Below, piece after piece: positions 11,058 through 19,861 of a DNA stretch of 64,000 bases. The stretch lies in NCBI RefSeq assembly GCF_030864355.1, contig NC_083397.1, positions 310,001-374,000 of the forward strand, in the 5' to 3' direction. This stretch comes from Cutaneotrichosporon cavernicola. Taxonomy: Eukaryota; Basidiomycota; Tremellomycetes; Trichosporonales; Trichosporonaceae. Every line of letters begins with the position of its first letter. The stretch's first letter is position 1. The position numbers and the translations under genes are program-made. Below the pieces are notes generated by a model. That model did no database searches. It had not been told where the DNA came from and was given only the letters and a program-made list of their open reading frames with translations.

Positions 11058-11358
11058 ATGTCCTTTGACCCCTTCACCCTGGCTACCGGCTACAGCACTC
11101 CACCCCCCACACCGCCGCACGGGCATTCTTGCACGTGTTGCACCACTGAAGGCTGTGTTTCACCACTGAGGGCCGTGCTGGCGGTTGCCGCCTGTGCTAC
11201 TGCAACAACGGTGATATGCACTGCTCTGACTGGGACAGCGAGGACGATAACCAATCTGAAGGCGAGGAGGGCAAGGAGGGAGAGAAGGAGGAAGAGGGTG
11301 ACGATGAGGAGTCAGAGTTCCAGAGCCACGATGAGGAGGGGAAGCTACACAACCAGTA
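11058..11358 (+). pseudogene. Frameshifted paralogue of the Cys-head/acidic-tail gene
   Basis: Reading starts at ATG 11058 (MSFDPFTLATGY..., then HSCTCC). After a near-perfect tandem duplication of 20 bp (11141-11160 and 11161-11180, 16 of 20 identical) the homologous frame shifts. In the shifted frame the sequence continues with GGCRLCYCNNGDMHC and then a 45-residue Glu/Lys/Asp-rich tail to TAG 11356-11358, matching the layout of the 10134 protein. With only one copy of the 20-mer the two halves are in one frame. As written, the first frame runs on to about 11375 through unrelated basic sequence. A splice removing the extra copy would need a 16-bp intron, which is implausible. Most likely a recently disabled gene, though sequencing error in the repeat cannot be excluded. 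Confidence 0.65.
11141..11180 (+). repeat. 20-bp imperfect tandem duplication
   Basis: Two adjacent 20-mers beginning CACCACTGA, differing at four positions. The extra 20 bp shifts the frame of the Cys-rich gene that contains it. Confidence 0.9.
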
Positions 11359-12039
11359 GTATGCAGGTATGCTAGCCAAAGTCACCAGACGAGTGGTAGA
11401 GATTTGCTAACGTCACAATGTCCTGCCACTAGGTATTACGAAACGGCATGGCAAGATGTCCAACACTCTTCCAACCCTTCACCGCCTCACTGTGAAGATT
11501 GTGCCGGCCACTGAGAACAGTGACCCCTTTCCCGAGCCGCAATCACTGTTTTGAATCCCCCCCCCTCCTCCTCGTGTCCACAATCCACAGCTTTGTTTGG
11601 TGCAATTACGAGTGCGACCGTCCGATCTTGATGGCTTCGCTTAAAGGTAGTGTTACCTTGATCCTAGCAAAATGGCGTCCCGGACCAGGAGTTCCGTCTT
11701 TACCCCATGCGGAAGCGGGCTCCATACTGTATTTGCATGTGATAGATGGAGGCAATGGGAACGAGCGCGCGAGGCACGCTGCAGGCTGAATGCAGACTGG
11801 AAGTATGAGGCCAAAGCAGATTGGGAACAGGGACAGAGCTCGAGCCTGCTTTCTCCTTCCTGTCATTCGTTTGCCATCCACCATATAATATCATCCATCC
11901 ATTCCCTCTCCTCTCCTGTTGCATTCTCTGACAACTACAGTAACATATCAAACCGCCTCGTAGAGCCAGTGGAGCCTTATCGCCCTTTCCCACATTCCTT
12001 CCTTCCTCAGGCACCTCGGCTTTCCATCGGCAACTGACA
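11359..12039. other. gene-free stretch
   Basis: No supported gene. A TATAATA at about 11884 lies roughly 155 bp before the 12040 gene. Confidence 0.5.
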
Positions 12040-12435
12040 ATGCCTTGTCCGTCCTGGAGAAAACACGAGGAAGTGTGCAATCCCAAGTGCGTTTTCTGTG
12101 AGAACTGCGTCCAAAGTTGCCTCTGCTCGCACTGTGGCCGCTGCTCGCGGCGCTGTACGTGCCACGACGACCCTCAGAACACAGGGGAGCAGTGCTTCCA
12201 ACAGGAGTGCGCCATCGGGCGCGAGAGCCTCAACTTGCAGCGCTGCAGAGCCTGCGACACCTTCGAGTGCACCCCTTGCGGGTGCGGAGCCAGCTGTAGC
12301 CACACCTGCCTTTGCGTGCACTGCACCACGTGCATCCACTCTTGTGCTTGTCACCTTGAGTCGCTGGACAGCAAGTTATGCAGCTCGCCCATGTGCGTGG
12401 CTGGTCGCGCGAATATCGCTTCATGCGGCCCGTGA
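12040..12435 (+). CDS. Large multi-repeat cysteine-rich (metallothionein-like) protein
   Basis: ATG 12040 to an in-frame TGA at 12433-12435, 131 aa with about 28 Cys (21%). It is built of tandem modules. Module 1 is about residues 13-42 and module 2 about residues 69-104. Each contains the unit C-x2-C-x3-C-x-C repeated with an 11-residue period and closing in C-x-C-H. The linkers are also alike (Cys pair, then GR, then a further Cys). The coding pattern continues after the TGA (next entry), so this may be a truncated form of a longer three-module protein. The same unit occurs once in the 14192 and 15332 genes. Basidiomycete metallothioneins of the Cryptococcus CMT type are also long and modular, but the relation is inferred from composition only. 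Confidence 0.65.
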   Translation: MPCPSWRKHEEVCNPKCVFCENCVQSCLCSHCGRCSRRCTCHDDPQNTGEQCFQQECAIGRESLNLQRCRACDTFECTPCGCGASCSHTCLCVHCTTCIHSCACHLESLDSKLCSSPMCVAGRANIASCGP

Positions 12436-12582
12436 AGCCAGCACCGCGGCGCGTGTCGCAAGCGCCGCTGCCAACAGTGCAGTTTCAAGTGCACCTGCCT
12501 CAAGTGCAATCGGTGCTCGTATTCGGCCTGTAACTGTTTCCGCACCAAGGGTGGCTCACCAGGTTCATCCGAGGATGTCTAG
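12436..12582 (+). other. Third Cys module of the 12040 gene beyond an in-frame TGA
   Basis: In the same frame as the 12040 gene, 48 further codons run to TAG 12580-12582. They encode a third module (CRKRRCQQCSFKCTCLKC, then NRCSYSACNC) with the same Cys spacing and a Ser/Gly-rich tail. Preservation of Cys codons here implies it was coding recently. Options are a new nonsense mutation, stop readthrough, or splicing. A GTGAAG...TGCAG intron at 12432-12482 would keep frame but would remove two Cys of the module and lacks a good branch site. Confidence 0.6.
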
Positions 12583-13832
12583 GCAGTCCCGTTCAAGGAT
12601 GTCTGGCGGTAGAACCCTCCTCGTCGGCCATAACCAGGGCGCAAACCCTCCGACATTGCTATGCATCGAGTAAAAGCGCGAGCGATGGTGGCAGAGTAGA
12701 TAACGCAGCCCACACAAGGGAGCTGGAACTGGCTGCGACATTCGAGAGCCTCCTGCACATCCTCCCCCTTCCTTTCACTTCTGCTCGCACTGGGTCATAT
12801 TGTTACCCGCGACGAGCAGCACTACTCAAGACGATTGATGGCGCACTACTCGCATCCTCCTCATCCTCACCTCTCACGTTCATAGCCATCCATCGTGGTC
12901 TCCCACTTATCACTGCACGCCTCTGTCACCTCATCTCCAACCTCCAACAGGAGCGTCGTTACGCGGGCCCAGGCACTGCCACGAGCCCAAGTAATTTAAC
13001 CACAAGGACGACACGGGCACGAACAGTGACACCGACAGCGACACCGAATCGAACAGCGAGGAGAGGCGCGCGTCTGTCTAGACATAGGCCGGACATAGGC
13101 TGTAGGGGTACTCTCTCGCGCGAACGCAGGAGTGAAGCACTTTTCCTTCAAGAGGAAGAGAGTGCTCCCCCCTCCCGGCCCAGTCCTCATTGTCCTCAAG
13201 ATTTCACTTCAAGATTATCTGGCCTCTTCAGCCTCCAGCCTTTCAGCCATCCCAACTTGTTCCCCCAGGGTAATCTGTCATTCCCACACTATAGGCTTGG
13301 AGGAGTTCTACGGTGCGGGTGACGACTGAATGCCTGGTACCCTACCGATGCACCCAGTGAGACATCTCCTCCTAGCGGTATGATGGAGGAATGCGACTCC
13401 GCTTACGCGAGTGTTAACTAGGTAAAATCGCAGACTCAGTGGGAGGGAACATAGAGTCCGGCGTGGTCGCCGGGGTATGCGAGGCTGTGACGCTGCACGC
13501 AGGAAATCTGGTGGGAAATGGGGACAGGAAAAGGTTCGAAAACTGGATCTGTGTATCGCGCGTGAAGTGGTGGGGACCGAAGGATGACATTCGCCTCTAC
13601 AGTATCCCGTTCTGGATCACTGAACCGGGATATCGGGCTCCAAATAACCAGTAAGAAATAGGCTTTTTTTTACCCCAGTTCAGCGTGGTGTATTGCCGTT
13701 CGAAGATAGAATGAAGCCCCACTGCGGCCACCAGACTGTCGCCACGATTTCGCATACATTCTGTCGCCACGTCTCTGTTTCCCCCACTCACACTCCGTCT
13801 TCATCTGGCCACATCTCACGCCCCAACCGATA
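12583..13832. other. Mostly gene-free stretch with one relic
   Basis: No intact gene. It contains the possible acidic relic listed separately at 12970-13079. Confidence 0.5.
12970..13079 (+). pseudogene. Possible relic of a Cys/acidic-tail gene
   Basis: One frame reads RHCHEPK, a TAA stop, then FNHKDDTGTNSDTDSDTESN with SEERRASV before TAG 13077-13079. The acidic Ser/Asp/Glu tail after a CxC-H-like remnant recalls the 10134 and 11058 proteins, but cysteines are nearly gone. It may be chance; noted because it sits inside the array on the same strand. Confidence 0.25.
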
Positions 13833-13948
13833 ATGTACTGTGAACGGTGCGATGACGACGGCAGCGTCTGTGAGACCTGCGACTGTGGGAGTGTGATTGG
13901 AAGGGTTTCTGTCCCCACTGTGAAGGGTGAATGAACGAGTGTGACTGC
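13833..13948 (+). pseudogene. Decayed copy of the CxxCxxxCxC gene family
   Basis: ATG 13833 begins MYCERC...CETCDCG. After GGG AG near 13890 one base is missing relative to the intact 14192 gene. The shifted frame then reads CDWKGFCPHCEG, TGA at 13928-13930 where the intact copy has a Cys codon, and MNECDC. Position by position this follows the intact CKCGRCEYRCFCPHCNGC pattern. One deletion plus one Cys-to-stop change make it a pseudogene. Confidence 0.65.
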
Positions 13949-14112
13949 GCGACCACTTTGTCGACTGTGAGTAGTGTGGCGTGCGACCATCTAATCCCAC
14001 GCACTCAGTAGGACATGCATTTTACTCGGTCTTCCCAGCTTCGGAGCGCCGCATGCCGGGCGACACGTCAACCACGGCCGTCGTGGCTTACCTCTGCCGG
14101 ACTTGTCCAGGA

Positions 14113-14120
14113 TATTTAAA
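14113..14120 (+). promoter_or_regulatory. TATA-like box of the 14192 gene
   Basis: TATTTAAA 72 bp before the ATG at 14192. The identical octamer occurs at 18862-18869, 48 bp before the 18917 gene. Confidence 0.55.
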
Positions 14121-14191
14121 CTACGGTTTCATCTCTTCCTCGCCCATCACAACAACTACTTCGCAACCAGCTCCACCGCATCACCTCAAAC

Positions 14192-14374
14192 ATGGGCTGC
14201 TACTGGTGCAACAGCGACCTCAAGAAGGACAAACCTTGCGTTCATTGCAAGTGCGGCCGGTGCGAATACCGCTGCTTCTGCCCGCACTGCAACGGGTGCT
14301 TCTACAAGTGCAAGTGCCACGAGCACGAGGTCGGAAGCAAGAAGGTGCGCCGTAAGCGCAGAAACTCGATCTAG
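14192..14374 (+). CDS. 60-aa cysteine-rich protein, intact CxxCxxxCxC type
   Basis: Single exon, 60 aa, stop TAG 14372-14374. Residues 3-43 contain twelve Cys: an N-terminal C-x2-C, then C-x2-C-x-C and two 11-residue units C-x2-C-x3-C-x-C (CGRCEYRCFCPHCNGCFYKC then KCH). The C-terminal 17 residues are strongly basic (KKVRRKRR), unlike the acidic tails at 10134 and 11058, and could bind nucleic acid or act as a nuclear signal. The x2/x3 alternation is compatible with clustered Zn/Cu thiolate sites. A TATTTAAA lies 72 bp upstream. This is the best reference for judging the broken neighbours at 13833 and 14629. Function not established. Confidence 0.65.
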   Translation: MGCYWCNSDLKKDKPCVHCKCGRCEYRCFCPHCNGCFYKCKCHEHEVGSKKVRRKRRNSI

Positions 14375-14628
14375 AATGAGAAGGGATCGTAGTAGCCGTA
14401 GCGATGCATGAACGGCCCTGGGCAATGTTGTCCCCCACCTATCGCAGCTCTGGTCACCTTGATGTGCGAGTCAGATTACCGCCTGTGACTGTTGAAGAAG
14501 CAGACGTTGCCCGAGAAAAAGCTTACCTAGGACAATATTTGTGGAAGGCACGGGCGATAAAGTCCACTGAGAGTCTGCCACACACTCCCTTCCCTCCCAT
14601 TCTCACCTCCCGTTCCCTCACAACGACC

Positions 14629-14730
14629 ATGCCCTTCGGCTGTAAAGCATGCTATCGCGACCGCAGCTGGTGTGAATAGTATATTCTCTGCGATGACAGT
14701 GACTACCGCTGCTTCTGTGAGGCGTGCTGA
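14629..14730 (+). pseudogene. Nonsense-disrupted CxxCxxxCxC family copy
   Basis: ATG 14629 gives MPFGCKACYRDRSWCE, then TAG at 14677-14679. The same frame continues YILCDDSDYRCFCEAC to TGA 14728-14730. The YRCFCEAC segment corresponds to YRCFCPHC of the intact 14192 gene, while the second CxxCxxxCxC unit is absent. Probably a truncated, decaying duplicate. Confidence 0.6.
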
Positions 14731-15331
14731 GTCTATAGTTCATTTCCGCTTGAATCACGGCTAACGCGTAGGATACAGTCGCATCGCTCCATGGAACAGC
14801 TGTATCCCACGTAGGACAATCGGAGCCGAGCCGGAAGGATCAAGCTGATCTCCGCGATTGTGGAAAGCAACGTTGTGTGTCAATCTCCACGCGTCACCTA
14901 GCAAACCCGGCTCATCCATGTCCCCGCGGTCCATCCCACCCTCAAACTCCCACGACCACTGTTCATCTCCTTGAATATTTTAGACAGTCACTGGGTAGAA
15001 GAGCTTGGACTACGCATGATTTTCCTATCTCAGTGAGTAGGTGCAGTTCTCGGCCCCTGCGATGGGTTTTTGTTACCGAGCACGGGGCCGGAGACTCGTG
15101 AGAGCCAGTTGAGATCGGTCGTCTATTCCGATAGCAGACTGGGGAGCACAGCAATGTGCTGAGAAAACACGCACATTTCCCCCTCGACAGTGGTGTGATG
15201 TGTGACGCGACATGTCAACAGGTCGCTTAAGATGCCGTGGCCTCGTGCAACGAGCGCTCGCCCAAACTCAATAATACCGATCCCACCCCTTCCCCCTTCC
15301 TGATCTGCCAAGACCTCGCATTTTCCGCCCC

Positions 15332-15469
15332 ATGCTCCCCGCCATGACCTGCGAATGGTGCAACCACCCGTGGTACGCATGCAAGATGTGTGAGAAATGC
15401 CGCCGTTGCGACCATCTCTGTATCTGCCCGATCTGCCGGGGTTGCCTTACCATCTGCCTTTGCACTTAG
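15332..15469 (+). CDS. 45-aa cysteine-rich protein, CxxCxxxCxC type
   Basis: ATG 15332 (alternative in-frame ATG at 15344) to TAG 15467-15469. Twelve Cys in 45 residues: C-x2-C-x6-C-x2-C-x2-C followed by two units of C-x2-C-x3-C-x-C with the 11-residue period (CRRCDHLCICPI and CRGCLTICLC). No basic tail. It aligns over its whole Cys region with the 14192 gene. It lies about 480 bp left of the transposon end. Coding status is inferred from perfect retention of cysteine spacing. Metal binding is likely but untested. Confidence 0.65.
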   Translation: MLPAMTCEWCNHPWYACKMCEKCRRCDHLCICPICRGCLTICLCT

Positions 15470-15948
15470 TAAGGGAACTGACTGTGAGTGGTACGTCATG
15501 TAAGCTAACCTTATGGATCGGTCGAATTCCCCCACGTGCTGGAAGTGGAATTGAAGAGGTAGATTATGCATGTGTTGCTGTCCGAGACCGTGCACCCCAG
15601 GCTGAGGCTCTGGTCGAAAATATTGATATCAGCACTTGGAACCCGATTCTTGCCCACATCCAAACCTCTCTCAGTCTTTTGAATATTCACGTGGCGTATC
15701 TTGATTCCTTGCCCACTCATCCCCCGCCAACATACGCGTAAACATAGGGCATATCTCCTTGATCCATCGCGATCAGAGATTTATCGAGCGAGTTTCCATC
15801 TCGTCTCTAATCTCTACATCTCTACAAATAATCTCAGCCCAGCTCGTCCGGCATCCGTTCCCACCTTACTCAAAGAATGGCCCACGCCTATCCATGGCAT
15901 GTGGTACACTTCTCCTATAGTCCTCGTCCCCTCCTCCTTGCCTATATA
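15470..15948. other. gene-free stretch before the transposon
   Basis: No supported gene between the 15332 gene and the left end of the Tc1/mariner element. Confidence 0.5.
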
Positions 15949-15979
15949 CAGTACACTCCTACAACTAACTACTGCTGGG
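15949..15979 (+). repeat. Left terminal inverted repeat
   Basis: Starts CAGTACACTCCTACAAC next to TA at 15947-15948; pairs with 17659-17689. Confidence 0.65.
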
Positions 15980-16133
15980 TGTCCGAAATTTCAATGTGGC
16001 ACCTCAGTCTTGACCACAATGTGATCTTGATTCTTCAATAACTCAGTCAATATAATGGCTATGCATCCCATCTTTTAACAAGCTACTTGTGTGCATGTTG
16101 GCTATGTGTATGGAAAGGAATGGGGGGATGGGG

Positions 16134-17177
16134 CTATTTGGAAGACGACTTGCCTTTGGCCTTGATCACCTCCTTCATTCTGAGACTCATGTGGCAGATG
16201 TCACTGTCTATACTCTCTTGAGGATATTCAGCAAACAACTTAATAGCAGCCTCCAAGAATGCTTCATTGGTGCTTGGACGTGGCTCTAGCATGCTCAGCT
16301 TGTGCTTCATCCACCCCCAAATATGCTCAATGGGGTTAAGGTCTGGTGAAGAGGGGGGGTGGTCCATGAACTTCATCCCCTTCTTCACAGCCTCAGAGCG
16401 GTGTTTCCTATGCACTGGAGCGCCATCTTCAACAATGTAGACGTCACCATAGCCCCTCCATCGACTCTGGAAGCGCTTGAACAGTGGTAGGAGGTGTGGG
16501 AGGGTGATCTGATGGTAGTAAATGTCACCAGTAACACCCCCCCTCTTTCCATCACTTTTACTGGTGTCAAAGGCAACCAGAAGCGACCTCCCTCCATGCC
16601 AGACAGCCCCCCAGACCATGATAGATGGAAGCCCTGATCGAAAGGCAGGCTTGCAGTACTTGAGGTTGTGCTCTTGGCCCTTGGGTCTGGTGACATTGAT
16701 GTGTCCTTGGTGGTCTATGTTGATTGAGGCCTCATCACAGAAGATGACCCTTGTCCAGTCAAAGTCCTCATGAACAGTGCAGTAATTGAGGCATTCGGCG
16801 ATGGCAGAGGGTGATAGGAAAGGCTTGCGATGTGCCCTGTAGCGCTTGAGACTGAACTTGAGGCGCAGAGAGCGAAAGAGGTTGATGCCCATCTTGTATC
16901 CTTGAGTTGAAAGAAGAGAGAGCATCTCCCTCTCTTTTGGCCAAGGGTGGGCACTCATGAAGTCCTTGATATGCTGTAGATCATGCTTGTTGAACTTCGG
17001 AAAACGTCCTGGTGACCTGGGTGGGCTGGCAGACAGATGGGATGCTTCCCTCCTGAGATGTTGGCAGATGTTGGAGATGGTGCAGTTGAACTCAGCAGCT
17101 ACCACAGAGGGTGGTGCTACACGACAGGCGGCAATGATATCGGCATGCTTCTTGCGGGGGGTTCGAATGGGCGACAT
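16134..17177 (-). CDS. Tc1/mariner transposase (DDE)
   Basis: Intronless 347-aa frame. The N-terminal ~110 residues form the helix-turn-helix DNA-binding region with basic motifs. The catalytic triad is visible: D148 in VIFCDEASI, D241 in VEDGAPVHR and E274 in SPDLNPIEHIWGWMK, with 32 residues between the second D and the E (DD32E by count, near the DD34E of Tc1). No stop or frameshift interrupts it, so it may be active or recently active. It catalyses cut-and-paste transposition into TA. Codon use is less GC-rich than neighbours, consistent with recent arrival. Confidence 0.92.
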   Translation of the reverse strand: MSPIRTPRKKHADIIAACRVAPPSVVAAEFNCTISNICQHLRREASHLSASPPRSPGRFPKFNKHDLQHIKDFMSAHPWPKEREMLSLLSTQGYKMGINLFRSLRLKFSLKRYRAHRKPFLSPSAIAECLNYCTVHEDFDWTRVIFCDEASINIDHQGHINVTRPKGQEHNLKYCKPAFRSGLPSIMVWGAVWHGGRSLLVAFDTSKSDGKRGGVTGDIYYHQITLPHLLPLFKRFQSRWRGYGDVYIVEDGAPVHRKHRSEAVKKGMKFMDHPPSSPDLNPIEHIWGWMKHKLSMLEPRPSTNEAFLEAAIKLFAEYPQESIDSDICHMSLRMKEVIKAKGKSSSK

Positions 17178-17658
17178 CTTGAGGTCGTGTGCAAGATTTG
17201 AAGCAGATCCATGCAGTACTTATGGAGAAAACATAAAAAAGGGAGTCAGGACCAGCCCAAGGTACCACTTGAGATTATGGCCCCTACAACTGACACTACA
17301 GCGCGTCCCATGCATCAATTTTCATTGTTCTTTCTGCACAGACCTCTCGTCCGATGTCTTGCAGTCTTATATACCAAATCTCAGAGCTATTGCATATTTT
17401 TAGAGTGCAGAAAGGCCGTCTCAAGAGTGGCAGGTTCAATCCTCACTTGGAGGAGGACAGCCACAAATGCCCCAGAAATGCACAGTAATGGAATCATGAT
17501 GCATGCAATCTAGGCATGGAATACGAAGCACTGTATGGGTAAGAACTTCTGTGCAAGATTATGAAGCTCTAGATAAAGAATTGCATGCATGAGAGAGATA
17601 TCTCTACTGAAGATGGGTCACTTGTCAGAGGCAAAACTGACGGAAAGTGGAGGTTTGT

Positions 17659-17689
17659 GGCGGCAGTATTCTTTTGAAGGACCTTACTG
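17659..17689 (-). repeat. Right terminal inverted repeat
   Basis: Reads (complement) CAGTAAGGTCCTTCAAAAG next to TA at 17690-17691; partner of 15949-15979. Confidence 0.65.
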
Positions 17690-18861
17690 TAAGTAGAATA
17701 CTCGTATATAGATTTGTCCCCATCGACACACTATCATATGTTAGTCACCACAGTCGTTCACTCCAGATCACACCTCAACGCTTCATTTCTTAGTCACTGC
17801 CTTCGTCGTCACTTTGTCCAACTCTAACAGAATCACAGTGCAACGACTTGGAGTGAGACTGTGAGATGAGCTGGTAGGAGATGGCGGAGGCTGTGTCCGA
17901 GATCCGCCCCGACGACAGTGCTGGCAACGCCTAGTAAGGTAGCCGGTGCACTCACCCCGATATGCCCACATGTCAGGCACTGCGTGCGCAAGGTAATAGC
18001 TGGGATACCTTCTGCTCACGCCGCCCGACGGAAGGAAGTAGACGTCAGTTCGGTTCGGCTGCCGGGTATCGATGTGTGATTCTGCCGCTCGTGCCAGATT
18101 TGGTCTGGAGCTGAATCGGCCATAGCTACCTCCGTAATAGCTGATCACCTTCCGGGGAAAAGGGTTTTGGTGGCGTCGTGAGAGCATGTAACAATAGTGA
18201 TCGCAGGACTTATGAGGGATCTGGGATCCGGCGTGAACTTGTGGGCCACGCTGACGACTATTCTTTAGGTTATGGGACTATTGCCTCGCAGAGTGAAGCC
18301 GCTGCATTGCCATGTGGGCGCTGTTGGAGTTCCGAGCACTGTACTCAGAGCCGTTCGGAAATCTCGGTTGATGAATGTTATCAGAAGCATACAACAGCAG
18401 ATCTCGATGCTCGATGCATTACGCTTCCTGTTCCTGTTTGTTCGTACTTAACGGCACGTCTCGCACTGTGGCGCGCTTCTTCTGTAAGAGGCTGCATTGT
18501 TCAAGTAGGGTCGGCTCCGGGATTGTGCCAACCACAGCGGGAACGACGGAGTGTGACAGGGCGTAATTCCCTTTGCGTGGAGCAGTGCCATGTGACATTG
18601 TAAGTTCGGTTCGGATGTCATCCCCGTCGCAGCCACTCCGTGCGTGCTTCTCTTCTCGGAAGATGGAAGGAAAAATGTGCGCCTGTCGCCGAGCCATTTC
18701 TGGGTGAACGGGCAAACCAAGAGGGCCTGCCTCCCACCAACGTCGGGCAACCTCGCATGCCCACCCCACGGACCCTCGGAGCTACCAATCGGCCGCCGAC
18801 CTGACGACCCGTGCGTCGGTGGAACTCTGTGGTTCGATCCTGGACCACTGCCGACTGTCGA
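17690..18861. other. gene-free stretch right of the transposon
   Basis: No supported gene. Short frames on both strands lack motifs. A TATTTAAA at 18862-18869 marks the promoter of the next Cys-rich gene. Confidence 0.5.
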
Positions 18862-18916
18862 TATTTAAACCCGCACCGGAAAACACTGATCCCTCACTCC
18901 ACCAAGATAACATAAC

Positions 18917-19078
18917 ATGATCGCCACCGTGCGCCATGGTTTTGTTTTCACTGACCACAGACCACCATCGTCAACTACCAGGACTGCGGCTCGTGCTCGT
19001 GCGGCTCGGGATGCGGCTGCAAGTGAGTCTATGGCAAGTCGATAAGTTGACACCAGGCCTGGAGAGTGCAAGTGCTAG
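18917..19078 (+). CDS. 31-aa metallothionein-like peptide, three exons
   Basis: Exons 18917-18928, 18961-19022 and 19057-19078 with introns of 32 and 34 bp. Both introns end with a near-consensus branch (CTGACCACAG, TTGACACCAG). The product has 31 aa and seven Cys: C-x2-C-x-C-x3-C-x-C-K-P-x2-C-x-C at the C-terminus. It closely resembles small fungal copper metallothioneins in size and density. If intron 2 is kept, the TGA inside its GTGAGT donor ends the protein right after CGCK, giving a shorter but still Cys-rich peptide. The same organisation recurs at 19862 and 21195. TATTTAAA lies 48 bp upstream. Confidence 0.65.
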
Positions 19079-19283
19079 GCGTCTTCGGGAAGAGAGAAGG
19101 AAGAAGGAGGAGAAGGATAAACAAGATGAAGAGATGAATGAATGAGCTGCTTCTTAATCCGACCTCTCACGATCTCACTTTGTTAGCACCTAATAATGCC
19201 TTGGAGCGTTCTACTGCATCCTCCACTTCCCAACGTCATCAACTGACACCAACACTTTATCTACCAACTGCCAGACATACGCA

Positions 19284-19400
19284 ATGACCTCCAACGTAAG
19301 TGAAATTTGATTGTTGAGGGACTAACGCCTGGCCACCCTATTCAACAGCAACTGCGGCCACGCAAGCTGTAATTGCGGCTAGAACTGCAACTGGGAGTGA
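19284..19400 (+). pseudogene. Disrupted three-exon metallothionein copy
   Basis: ATG ACC TCC AAC then GTAAGT at 19296 mirrors exon 1 and intron 1 of the 18917 gene. Downstream NCGHASCNCG, TAG 19380-19382, NCNWE and a GTGAGT-type donor mirror exon 2. The acceptor phase (CAACAG then CAACTGC) does not join in the Cys frame and a TAG interrupts it. A splice straight to the AG of that TAG would bypass both faults but would drop most cysteines. Probably a pseudogene. Confidence 0.5.
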
Positions 19401-19861
19401 GTGAACTACGATTCATCCTGACACTAGGCCCCCTGCAACTTGCAAGTCCTACTCGGACGATTGGCACTGTACCCACGATGTCCAGCCCGTGAGACAGGTG
19501 GATGAGAATGGGGATGCAGGATTACTGTGGAGACTGATATGGGTACCGCAAGCTGCTTCGACCGTCCATGTCACTCTGGGTCAAGGAATCCTCTCCGCCC
19601 GAACGCCGAGTCCGAGTCCAGTATTCCAAGACTCAACATTTCCGAGGCGGACGTATGCTGAGGGACGCTGATCAGAATTGAACCAGCGACGTCCACATCA
19701 GCCGAACAGGAGACGGACACCACGTCATCGAAGAAGAGGTGATATATTGAGTCAAGAGGGATCGACGTCCCGCTCCACAGCAGGGAGTGGCGATTTTTCA
19801 CCCCGCAGCCGATTTAAACGACGCAATTCTGTCGAGGCAAAGTATGCCACGCAGAACTAGA

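Larger units (their letters stand above)
15949..17689 (-). mobile_element. Tc1/mariner-superfamily DNA transposon, complete
   Basis: A 1,741-bp unit bounded by TA dinucleotides (15947-15948 and 17690-17691), the expected TA target duplication. The ends are inverted repeats starting CAGTA: about 20 of the first 31 positions match between the left end and the complement of the right end, including CAGTA, TCCT, CAA and ATACTGC-like blocks. The element carries one uninterrupted transposase gene on the minus strand and is visibly less GC-rich than its surroundings. It sits inside the cysteine-rich array. TIR boundaries were found by eye. Confidence 0.75.

Noticed and set aside
12432..12482. Possible 51-bp intron (GTGAAG...TGCAG) removing the TGA in the 12040 gene
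   Set aside because: Frame is kept, but there is no CTNAC branch near the acceptor and it would delete conserved Cys of module three. Kept as an option, not annotated.
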